64,000 bases of DNA from Nitrospiria bacterium (GTDB taxonomy: Bacteria > Nitrospirota > UBA9217): contig CAKKRC010000072.1 of assembly GCA_919902495.1 (NCBI GenBank), positions 1-64,000 on the forward strand, in the 5' to 3' direction. Within the stretch, counting starts at the first letter, position 1. Each line of letters starts with the position of its first letter. The notes beneath the pieces are model-generated. The model made no database searches. It was not told where the DNA came from and saw only the letters and a list, made by a program, of their open reading frames with translations. The translations under genes were made by a program, and so were the position numbers. Of this stretch, positions 37,768 to 45,340 are shown piece after piece.

Positions 37768-39687
37768 GTGAGCTCGTCACAAAAAAAGGTCTATAGGAAC
37801 ATGGTCGGCATCGGTATCCTCATGCTGATCGTTGCGGGCGCCGGCTCGTATGAGGCATTGTCCTCCCTCCTGGCAGCTATCGGACCACCGGGGTCTGCTG
37901 ACAACGTCCTGTCCGGACCGGCATATCATGTGATCATCGCGGTTGCCCTGTGTTTCGTCGCAGCCCTCATCATCGCCCTTACCTCGTTGGTGTTCATCAG
38001 GAGGGAGTTCGAGCGACGACGCCGTACCGAGGAGAGGATGGGCCGGGTCCTCCAGACGGCTGAGCAGGCGGGGGATCTCATCACGATCCTGGAAAAACGC
38101 GGCCGCATAGAATATATCAACAAGGCCGTTGAGCTGATGACCGGTTATACGCAGAAGGAACTGCTGGGGAAACGCAGCAAGCCCTTGTTCCCCTGGTATG
38201 CCGATGAAAAGGTCGCCCAGAAGATGCGTGATGAGGTGCTTGCCGGCGATCCCTTCCGGGCAGTGCTCGCCTGCAGGACGAAGAGCGGAGAACAGTTCTT
38301 CATCCAGGAGCACGTCACGCCGCTCAAGGACAGCAGGGGGAACATCACGAGAATGCTCTCGACAGCGCGGGAGATCACGGTCCAGAAGAACCTGGAAGAG
38401 CGGCTCGACCACCTGGAGCGGCACGACGCGCTGACCGGGACCGCGAACAGGCGGGAGTTCGTCGAGCGGCTGCAGCAGGAGCTCACGGCTGCCCGGAAAA
38501 GCGGCCGCTCCGTATCCGTGCTGATCATGGACATCGACCGGTTCAAGTACATCAACGACATATTCGGCTACGAGATGGGAGACAAGGTCCTGTCCCGGGC
38601 CGCAGAACTGCTCCGCGCGGTGATCGGCGATCAGGCCCCGATGGCGCGCCTGGGAAGCGACGAGTTCGCCATCGCCCATGCAAGCGACGCCCAGAACGTT
38701 GACGCGGCCGGTCTCGCGAAAAAGGTCCGGGACACCATCGCGCGCGACATGCAGATCGGGGACCAGGAGATCATCGTGACCGTCACGATCGGAGTGGCCG
38801 TATCGCCGCACAACGGCGACGACGCGGAGACCCTGTTGAAGAACGCGGACATGGCGCTTTCCCGCGCGAAATCCCAGGGAAGGAACGCGGTCCAGTTCTT
38901 CAGCGCCGACATCAGCGAACGCATGTCCGACTTCTACTTCATGGAAAAACGTCTTTTCAGCGCGCTCAAGAACGACGAGTATCTCGTGAACTACCAGCCC
39001 TACTGCGACCTGTCCACGAAAAAGATCGCCGGCGCCGAGGCGCTCATCAGATGGAAGACCGCCGACCTCGGCGTGGTCTCCCCTTCAAAGTTCATCCCGA
39101 CACTGGAGGACACTGGGTTGATCATCGACGTGGGCGAATGGGCCCTGCGGACGGCCTGCAAGCAGATCAAGGAGTGGAGCGGCAACGGGCGGACGTTCCC
39201 GGTCTCGGTGAACCTCTCGCTCATCCAGTTCCGGCACAAGTACCTCGTCGGCATGGTCGCCGACGCGATCAAAGAGCACAAACTCGACCCCCGCCATCTG
39301 ACGCTCGAGGTCACCGAGAGCATATGCATCCACGACATGGACCTTACGATCGCGATCCTCAAAAAACTGAAGGACACGGGCGTCTCGATCTCCGTGGACG
39401 ACTTCGGGACCGGCTATTCCTCGCTGAACTATATCAAGAAACTGCCCGTGGACAACCTCAAGATCGACATGTCCTTTATCCGGGACGTGGCGAAGGACCC
39501 CGATGCAGCCTCGATCGTCACGGCGATCACGGGCTTGGCGCGCAGTCTGAACCTCAAGACCATCGCGGAAGGCGTAGAGACCGAGGCGCAGAGGAACATC
39601 CTGCATCTGCTCCGGTGCGATATGGGACAGGGATTTTACTTCAGTCCGGCCGTATCGGCCGCGGAGTTCAAAAAACTGCTGGAGTAG
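37768..39687 (+). CDS. PAS-GGDEF-EAL cyclic-di-GMP protein
   Basis: The 639-residue protein has two membrane helices (about 11-33 and 50-75), a PAS domain (about 90-215), GGDEF (about 220-375) and EAL (about 390-635). The cyclase loop reads GSDEF (degenerate at position 2). The phosphodiesterase motif EALIRW is complete, as are TLEVTES, VDDFGTGYSSL, LKIDMSFI and EGVETE. It is therefore probably a c-di-GMP phosphodiesterase with a regulatory or weak cyclase domain. The start is a GTG at 37768, because a nearby ATG is out of frame. Strong similarity to the 33312 protein suggests duplication. Confidence 0.88.
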   Translation: MSSSQKKVYRNMVGIGILMLIVAGAGSYEALSSLLAAIGPPGSADNVLSGPAYHVIIAVALCFVAALIIALTSLVFIRREFERRRRTEERMGRVLQTAEQAGDLITILEKRGRIEYINKAVELMTGYTQKELLGKRSKPLFPWYADEKVAQKMRDEVLAGDPFRAVLACRTKSGEQFFIQEHVTPLKDSRGNITRMLSTAREITVQKNLEERLDHLERHDALTGTANRREFVERLQQELTAARKSGRSVSVLIMDIDRFKYINDIFGYEMGDKVLSRAAELLRAVIGDQAPMARLGSDEFAIAHASDAQNVDAAGLAKKVRDTIARDMQIGDQEIIVTVTIGVAVSPHNGDDAETLLKNADMALSRAKSQGRNAVQFFSADISERMSDFYFMEKRLFSALKNDEYLVNYQPYCDLSTKKIAGAEALIRWKTADLGVVSPSKFIPTLEDTGLIIDVGEWALRTACKQIKEWSGNGRTFPVSVNLSLIQFRHKYLVGMVADAIKEHKLDPRHLTLEVTESICIHDMDLTIAILKKLKDTGVSISVDDFGTGYSSLNYIKKLPVDNLKIDMSFIRDVAKDPDAASIVTAITGLARSLNLKTIAEGVETEAQRNILHLLRCDMGQGFYFSPAVSAAEFKKLLE

Positions 39688-39759
39688 GTCCAGCCTGACA
39701 AGGCTGGCAGGAAAACCGGATGAACGAATGGGCCGTTCCCTGCAGATCGGGAGAAGACC

Positions 39760-40608
39760 TTATCGCTTCGTACCGCTCATCGTCATGCCGGAGATGATCC
39801 GGTCCAGGAAGATCGTATACAGCACCGCGACCGGAATGCTCGCCAGCAACGCCCCGCCCATCAGCGCCCCCCAGTAAAAGACGTCGCCCCGCACCAGCTC
39901 CGTGGTCATGCCGATGCCGATCGTCTTTTTCGCCGAATCCTGGATGAACGCGAGCGCGTAAATGTACTCATGCGCCACGAGGGTAAAGGCGAAGACGACG
40001 ACCGTGATGATGCCGGGCACGGACAGCGGCAGGAGGATCTTCACCATGGCGCCCGTCCTGCTGCACCCGTCCACGAGCGCCTGTTCCTCGATGTCCTTCG
40101 GGATCGACTTGAAGAAGCTCATCATCAGCCAGGTGCAGAATGGCACGGTGAAGGTCGGATAGACAATGACCAGGGACCAAAGGGAGTTCTGGAGGCCCAG
40201 AAGTGACACGACCCGGGAGAGCGGGATGAACAGGAGCGTCGGCGGCACGAGGTAGGTCAGAAAGATCCCGATCCCAACGCTCTCTCCCCATCTGCCCGCC
40301 AACCGTGACAGGCTCAGGGCGGCCGGCACCGCCAGCAGGACCGTGATCACCACCACCGCGGTCCCGACAAGGAACGTGTTCCCCAGGAATTTCATATACA
40401 GGGTCTGGTTGAACAGCAGGTCGAGATGCTCCAGCGTGATCGGTTCGTTCAGGAAGAAAGGATTGTTCGTCGGGCTGAAGAGGTCATGGCTCCGTTTGAA
40501 CATGGTGACGAGCATCACGTAGAACGGCGCCGCTGAAAATATGATGAACGGGGTCAGCGCGCCGTAGATCCAGCTTTGGGCTATTACTTTTTTTAAGGTA
40601 TTTCCCAT
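39760..40608 (-). CDS. carbohydrate-type ABC transporter permease (MalG-like)
   Basis: The 282-residue inner-membrane permease has about six membrane segments and the EAA loop EEQALVDGCSRTGAMVKILLPLSVPG (split over about 175-200), which docks onto the ATPase. It is the last gene of a four-gene importer (binding protein, ATPase, MalF-like permease, this gene). The 100-base gap before it holds heptamer repeats. Substrate is probably a sugar or polyol by family, not shown. Confidence 0.85.
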   Translation of the reverse strand: MGNTLKKVIAQSWIYGALTPFIIFSAAPFYVMLVTMFKRSHDLFSPTNNPFFLNEPITLEHLDLLFNQTLYMKFLGNTFLVGTAVVVITVLLAVPAALSLSRLAGRWGESVGIGIFLTYLVPPTLLFIPLSRVVSLLGLQNSLWSLVIVYPTFTVPFCTWLMMSFFKSIPKDIEEQALVDGCSRTGAMVKILLPLSVPGIITVVVFAFTLVAHEYIYALAFIQDSAKKTIGIGMTTELVRGDVFYWGALMGGALLASIPVAVLYTIFLDRIISGMTMSGTKR

Positions 40609-40640
40609 ACGCTCTATATTAGCTCAGGAGTGAACGACCC

Positions 40641-40692
40641 TGCCTCCTGCCTCCTGCCTCCTGCTTTACCCTTTACCCTTTACCCTTTACCC
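40641..40692. repeat. two adjacent heptamer tandem arrays
   Basis: TGCCTCC occurs three times (40641-40661), followed by TTTACCC four times (40665-40692), in the gap between the two permease genes. Confidence 0.9.
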
Positions 40693-40708
40693 TTGCCCCT
40701 CTGCTTGA

Positions 40709-41629
40709 TCACGTCACCACCGCCTTCTTCGCGATCCGCAGAACGACCGCTGCGACGCCCGCGAGCACCGGGAAAAAGAACAGGGAGATGGCAGCCCCCT
40801 GGGCAAGGTCTCCGCCCTGGATCCCCTTCAGAAAGGCAAAGCTCGCCAGGACCTGGGTGCTGTGGTCCGGCGGTCCTCCTTTGGTCAGGACCCATACGAC
40901 GGTCATGTCGGTGAAGGTGAACAGAGTGGAGAAGAGAACGGTCACGCTGATGACCGGCAGCAACAGCGGCAGGACAATGTGGAAGAGCCTGCGATAGTAC
41001 CCGGCGCCGTCCACCTGGGCGGCCTCGATGATCTCCCGCGGAATGGAGTTCATGCCCGCGATGCGGATCATCGTCGCCAGGGGCAGAAGCCGCCAGACGT
41101 GCACCAGGATGACCGAAGCCATGGCCAGGCCGGGTTGGCCGAGCCAGTACATGTTGCTCATGGGACCCAGCAGCGCGTGGGGCTTCCCGAGCAGCCCCCA
41201 GGTCCGCAGGAGCCAGTCGAGGGGGCTGAACACGGAATCGAGGAACCAGAGATAGCCGATGGTCCCCAGCGCGATCGGCGCGGTCCAGGGCATCATGATC
41301 AGGAACCGGATGAGCCACTTGGCGCGGAACTGCCGCGTCAGAAGTTCAGACAACATGTTCGAGAGTATCAGTACCAGGCCGATCGAGATGAAGGTGAAGA
41401 TAAAGGTATTCAGGAGCGACTTACGAAACACCGGGTCGCCGAGCACGGCCGTGAAATTTCCGAATCCGGTCATGTGGAAATCCGGATTGCCCACCGTCAC
41501 GTTGCTGAAGCTGTACACGAACGCCATGGCGAACGGAAAACCGACCATCAGGACCATGTACACCGCCACCGGGGACAGCAGCAGCGGAGCGAGGAATGTC
41601 TCCCGTTCGAACAACCGGCGCGTGCTCAT
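40709..41629 (-). CDS. carbohydrate-type ABC transporter permease (MalF-like)
   Basis: The 306-residue protein has an N-terminal cytoplasmic stretch and six hydrophobic segments. Its EAA motif IEAAQVDGAGYYRRLFHIVLP (about 205-225) identifies a binding-protein-dependent permease of the MalF/UgpA group. It overlaps the ATPase gene by four bases. It should pair with the MalG-like permease to form the transmembrane channel. Confidence 0.87.
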   Translation of the reverse strand: MSTRRLFERETFLAPLLLSPVAVYMVLMVGFPFAMAFVYSFSNVTVGNPDFHMTGFGNFTAVLGDPVFRKSLLNTFIFTFISIGLVLILSNMLSELLTRQFRAKWLIRFLIMMPWTAPIALGTIGYLWFLDSVFSPLDWLLRTWGLLGKPHALLGPMSNMYWLGQPGLAMASVILVHVWRLLPLATMIRIAGMNSIPREIIEAAQVDGAGYYRRLFHIVLPLLLPVISVTVLFSTLFTFTDMTVVWVLTKGGPPDHSTQVLASFAFLKGIQGGDLAQGAAISLFFFPVLAGVAAVVLRIAKKAVVT

Positions 41630-42627
41630 GGGCGGACCCTTTCGCCGGTCCTCAGGTCGAACCTCCTGAGATCGCGGTTGCTCACGGCAAAGTCGCGTTC
41701 CTCCCCCTCGGCAATGGGGGTGCGGAAGAACAGGTTCGCGATCACCTTGGTGCCTCCAATGGTGCCGTAGACGAGCCGGTGCGAGCCCAGGTCCTCCACC
41801 CGCTCGACGATGAACCGCAAGCGCATGCTTTCCTCCGCCGGGACCGCCTCGGCAGGAAGCAGCGCCTCGGGCCGGAAGCCGATGACCACTCCTTCCCGCT
41901 CGAGAAAGTTCATCGGCGGTATGCCGACGAATCCCGCGACAAAGGTGTTGGCCGGATCGTGATAGATCGCCTCCGGCGTACCGATCTGGCGGATCGTCCC
42001 ATCGTGCATCACCGCGATCCGGTCGCCCAGGCCCATGGCCTCGGCCTGGTCGTGCGTGACGTAGATCGTGGTCACGTTGATCTCGCGCTGGAAGAGCTTC
42101 AGCTCCTCGCGCGCCGTGTGGCGCACCTTGGCATCGAGGTTGGACAGAGGCTCGTCCATGAGCAGCACCTTCGGCTTCCGGACCAGCGCCCGGGCGATGG
42201 CCACGCGCTGGCGCTCACCGCCCGAGATCTGCGAAGGCATGCGGTCGAGCAGGTGGCCGATGCCGAGGAGACCGGCGGCCCACTCCGCCTTCTTTTGCAT
42301 CTCGGCCTTCGGCATCTTCTCGACCGAAAGCGGGAACGAGATGTTTCCGAACACGGTCTTGTGCGGATAGAGGGCGTAGCTCTGGAACACCATGGCGATG
42401 CCCCGCTCGCGCGGGGCAAGATCGTTCACGTCTGCGCCGTCAATGACAATGCGGCCGCCCGTAGGCTCCTCGAGGCCCGCCACGAGCCGCATCAGCGTGG
42501 TCTTGCCGCTCCCCGAGGGTCCGAGGAGCGCCAGGAACTCGCCGTCCTTGATCTCCAGGTCGATCCCGTCGACGGCCTTGACACCGCCGAAGTGCTTCTT
42601 GATGCCGATGAGCTGTACGTTCGCCAT
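41626..42627 (-). CDS. ABC transporter ATPase (MalK/UgpC type)
   Basis: The 333-residue ATPase has Walker A GPSGSGKTTLMR (about 37-48), signature SGGERQRVAIARAL (about 134-147), Walker B VLLMDEPLSNLD (about 154-165) and the switch His in VTHDQAEAMG. The C-terminal OB-fold (TOBE, from about 235) is the MalK/UgpC regulatory domain type. Such ATPases energise sugar or glycerol-phosphate importers and are sometimes shared among systems. Located between the binding-protein and permease genes. Confidence 0.9.
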   Translation of the reverse strand: MANVQLIGIKKHFGGVKAVDGIDLEIKDGEFLALLGPSGSGKTTLMRLVAGLEEPTGGRIVIDGADVNDLAPRERGIAMVFQSYALYPHKTVFGNISFPLSVEKMPKAEMQKKAEWAAGLLGIGHLLDRMPSQISGGERQRVAIARALVRKPKVLLMDEPLSNLDAKVRHTAREELKLFQREINVTTIYVTHDQAEAMGLGDRIAVMHDGTIRQIGTPEAIYHDPANTFVAGFVGIPPMNFLEREGVVIGFRPEALLPAEAVPAEESMRLRFIVERVEDLGSHRLVYGTIGGTKVIANLFFRTPIAEGEERDFAVSNRDLRRFDLRTGERVRP

Positions 42628-42657
42628 AGTTTGGTTGATGATGTCCCGATAAAGCGA

Positions 42658-42843
42658 TTATCACCACAGAGGCACAGAGGGCACAGAGAACGGCCCTAGA
42701 CACAGATAACGACGGATTACATTCCTGAAAAAACATGATCAGGCAATCGTCTGATCATGCCTCTTCATAGCCTTTCTCAGTGTACATCGGTGTCAAAGAA
42801 TTTCCCGTCTTTCTCTGTGTCTCTGTGCCTCTGTGGTGAATGT
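42658..42843. repeat. CACAGAG-type inverted-repeat element with nested hairpin
   Basis: The arm TCACCACAGAGGCACAGAGG (42658-42690) and its reverse complement (42811-42840) enclose a second perfect inverted repeat. That is CATGATCAG (42734-42742) with CTGATCATG (42751-42759). The element separates the binding-protein gene from the ATPase gene inside the ABC operon. Confidence 0.8.
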
Positions 42844-42861
42844 GGTTTCACTCTCCGACCT

Positions 42862-44280
42862 TTATCCCTTCCGCAGCAGCCCCTGCGCCCGCCACTTGTC
42901 GAAGACCTTCTTGCATTCGGCGGCCGCCTGCTTCACGGACTCCTCGGCGCTCTGCTTGCCCTGCGCCACGCGCGCGAACATGCCCGGCAGCACGTAGGTG
43001 CCGAAGATCTCTCCCTCGGCCGGATTCGCTGTTCCCGGGTAGCCTACGTTGGTGCTCCACTTCTCCGCGTCCTTGAGCGGCATGAGCTTGTCCGTCCGCT
43101 CGCCCGGGAGCGCGTAGGGGTCGTTGCTGAACCAGGCGTTGTGCAGGTCCCGGAGGGTCTTTGCGTTCGCGACGGCCGGATAGCCGCGGTCGCCGCCCGG
43201 CAGCGCGGTGCCGAAGAAGGCCGGCGAGTTGTAGAGCTTGCTCTCCCACATGGCGCGGTCGTAGTTCGCGGTCCGGTCGAGCAGGAACTGCTTCGCCAGA
43301 TCGGCGTTCTTTTCGGCGGACTTCGGAACGACGGCGATGTAGATCACATGCTCGCAGGCCATGGCCGTTCCACGCGGCCCCTTGAGCGCCGGCGTGAAAA
43401 AGACGTCCTTGGCCACCTCGGGGACGTCCTTCTGGGCGGAACGGTAGGCCGAGATGGAGTTCAGGATATACGACGCCTTGCCCGCGAGGAGCAGCTGGTT
43501 GTTCGACGCCGCTGTCCAGCCGAAGACTTCGGGCGTGAGGGTCTGCTTGTACAGCTCGGCCATGAACTTCACCGCCTCGACGGTATTCTTGTTGTCCAGG
43601 ATCACGTTCTCATTCTCGTCCTGGATCGAGGAGTCGAAGGACCACAGCAGCGTGCGCTCCGCCATGTTCGTGTCCAGCTCCTGGGAGAAGCCGATGCCCA
43701 CCTGGACGCCCTGCTCGTTCTTGATCTTGGCGCCGTAGGTCAGCAGGTCCGCCCAGGTTTCCGGCCCGTTGGGTTTGCCCGCCTTTTCCCAGAGGGACTT
43801 GCGGTAATCGCCGGGATCGATGGTCCACCCGTGGCAGAAACCATAGTATTTCTTCGTGTAGGGATTGTACGTGCTTCGCGTGGCGAACGGCGCCTGCTTG
43901 CCGAACCGTTTGACCGCCTCCTGGTTCAGGTCGGTCAGGTCCATGACGCTGGGTTCGAAATCCGACGGCGGATCGATGAACTCGACGATATCGTGGCCCT
44001 TCCCCGCCGCGACCTCCGCCGCAAAGGTGCTCTTGAGATCGGCAAGGCCGATGTGGTCCACGGTCACGTCGACATTGTTCTTCTCGCCCCACTGCTTGGC
44101 GTACTGGTCGTACCATTTATCGTGGCTCGGGACGAAATGGCTCCACTGGAGGATCCTGAGGGTCCGCTTGCCGGACGTCTGTGCGAAGACCGTGTCGAGG
44201 AGTGCCGGGCCGGCTGCCAAGCTCGCCGCCCCAATGCCTGCATGTTTGAGAAAATCCCGTCGTGTATAACGCTTTTTCAT
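42862..44280 (-). CDS. extracellular solute-binding protein (Tat-exported, sugar-type)
   Basis: The 472-residue protein has a twin-arginine signal (RRDFLKHAGIGAASLAAG, residues 7-24), then a type-1 solute-binding fold. It has TLRILQWSHFVPSHDKWYDQ near the mature N-terminus, VDVTVDHIG, GWTIDPGDYRKSLWEKAGK and a C-terminal EESVKQAAAECKKVFDKW. Tat export suggests folding in the cytoplasm, perhaps with a bound ligand or cofactor. It starts the importer operon. Substrate not deducible from sequence. Confidence 0.87.
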   Translation of the reverse strand: MKKRYTRRDFLKHAGIGAASLAAGPALLDTVFAQTSGKRTLRILQWSHFVPSHDKWYDQYAKQWGEKNNVDVTVDHIGLADLKSTFAAEVAAGKGHDIVEFIDPPSDFEPSVMDLTDLNQEAVKRFGKQAPFATRSTYNPYTKKYYGFCHGWTIDPGDYRKSLWEKAGKPNGPETWADLLTYGAKIKNEQGVQVGIGFSQELDTNMAERTLLWSFDSSIQDENENVILDNKNTVEAVKFMAELYKQTLTPEVFGWTAASNNQLLLAGKASYILNSISAYRSAQKDVPEVAKDVFFTPALKGPRGTAMACEHVIYIAVVPKSAEKNADLAKQFLLDRTANYDRAMWESKLYNSPAFFGTALPGGDRGYPAVANAKTLRDLHNAWFSNDPYALPGERTDKLMPLKDAEKWSTNVGYPGTANPAEGEIFGTYVLPGMFARVAQGKQSAEESVKQAAAECKKVFDKWRAQGLLRKG

Positions 44281-44612
44281 GACTGCCTCCCTTGATGCGT
44301 GGATTTGACGAAGGATAAAGCCGGATTATGTGATCGCAGGCCAATCGCGCAGAGACGACGGGCCGCGCTCGCTGCTTGGCGTCGGAAGGAAAGGAACAAT
44401 GGGAACATGGGAACTGCAGATGTTCTGCTGCAACGGCTGGACATGGTGTCCTCCCCAGCTATTGTACGATAACACAATAACCGGCGGTACGCAAGGCAAG
44501 GCAGATAGGAAACTCGGTTAACGACGAGTTGAGCCCCGCGCAGTAGAGCGCGGGACTCGAACGACTGGTTATCGCAATATCATGTGATCCAATGGTCGTC
44601 AGGCTAGTAATG
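44281..44612. other. intergenic region with attC site
   Basis: This 332-base gap carries the attC-like site (44516-44574) at the end next to the 44613-45101 gene. The remaining part is upstream DNA of the binding-protein gene. No small gene or tRNA was found here. Confidence 0.6.
44516..44574 (-). other. attC-type recombination site (59-base element)
   Basis: Read on the minus strand, a 51-base core from AAC to GTT folds as an imperfect hairpin. The inner arms CCCGCGC and GCGCGGG are perfect. Beyond them TTCGAG pairs with CTCAA leaving one extrahelical C, the hallmark of L boxes in attC. The outer ends are ATAAC and GTTAACC, close to RYYYAAC and GTTRRRY. The layout closely follows my memory of the aadA attC site. 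It lies directly after the stop of the AT-rich gene in the same orientation. Confidence 0.65.
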
Positions 44613-45143
44613 CTATTTTAGCCTTTCCCGATCATACCAATCACATGGCCTAATATTGCTTGTTATTACACCGGCAACGACTTTCACTGTTATTGGTTTG
44701 TGTGATTTACATTTCGCACTTTGCCCGCATTTAATGAATTCAGAATAGTATGCTTTGTAACCCTCTAGGCTCGTCGCATGGCTAGTCATTGCATAAACAT
44801 GATAATCACCCACGGGAACTCGAAACCAGAATTTGTTTGGGAAGTCTTTATCTGTAAGGGGAGTCATGTAAATCTTAGAAGTTGACTTGTTCAAAGCGTA
44901 GATCTTTATACCGCCCGGAATATCTTCAGACGGATAGCAAACGCTTCCTTCGATGGAACCGGTGACTTCGTTTGGGAGTACTTCTGAAATAGCCTCTTTT
45001 GCTGTTGGTGGAGAACCACTGACATTAAGGCTATACATCGATATGATGGCAATTACTATGGCAACTACTAAAACTGCCCTTTCATTAGTCAGTAAGATCA
45101 TATGGCGTTCTCAAAAGTCGACGGAAGTGACGCGGTTGATAAC
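44522..45143 (-). mobile_element. single integron-like gene cassette
   Basis: The unit is one AT-rich gene plus a downstream attC site, about 620 bases. The 10-bp inverted repeat ACTGGTTATC (44564-44573) and GATAACCAGT (45138-45147) lies at both ends. GTTATCA on the minus strand at 45137-45143 would be the 5' recombination core. No integrase gene is nearby, so it is a lone cassette. Confidence 0.5.
44613..45101 (-). CDS. cassette-borne exported protein, hypothetical
   Basis: The 162-residue product has an N-terminal membrane helix (residues 8-27) and a beta-rich exported domain. GSIEGSVCYPSEDIPGGIKIYAL (split at about 48-70) and FWFRVPVGDYHVYAMTSH suggest a carboxypeptidase-regulatory-like Ig fold. 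Five Cys could form disulfides outside the membrane. The gene is AT-rich, unlike its neighbours, and is followed by an attC site, marking it as a transferred cassette. Function unknown. Confidence 0.65.
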   Translation of the reverse strand: MILLTNERAVLVVAIVIAIISMYSLNVSGSPPTAKEAISEVLPNEVTGSIEGSVCYPSEDIPGGIKIYALNKSTSKIYMTPLTDKDFPNKFWFRVPVGDYHVYAMTSHATSLEGYKAYYSEFIKCGQSAKCKSHKPITVKVVAGVITSNIRPCDWYDRERLK

Positions 45144-45340
45144 CAGTGATTATCTAGTTAGGGGCTAAGTCGGAAACAACGTAATTTCGGTATTAGCGAC
45201 TTTAGCAAGAATGATGCCCTAACTCTGTATTTGTGAAAACTAGTATATGTTATGGCATGCGGGGTGTCAATGTAACCAGTAGAGCTTCCAGAGACATACC
45301 GGCGCGCCTGCCGTAGATGACGGAGCTGCAGTAGATATCC

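Noticed and set aside
40641-40692. CRISPR-like array
   Set aside because: The repeats are seven bases long without spacers and no cas gene is present.
44551-44575. tRNA-like T-arm (CGTTCGAGTCCCGC on the minus strand)
   Set aside because: No acceptor stem, anticodon arm or CCA end fits; the sequence is better explained as one half of an attC-like hairpin.
45157-45223. Second attC-like pair (GTTAGGG ... CCCTAAC) upstream of the cassette gene
   Set aside because: The ends have the wrong polarity (GTT first, AAC last), so it is a plain inverted repeat, not an attC.
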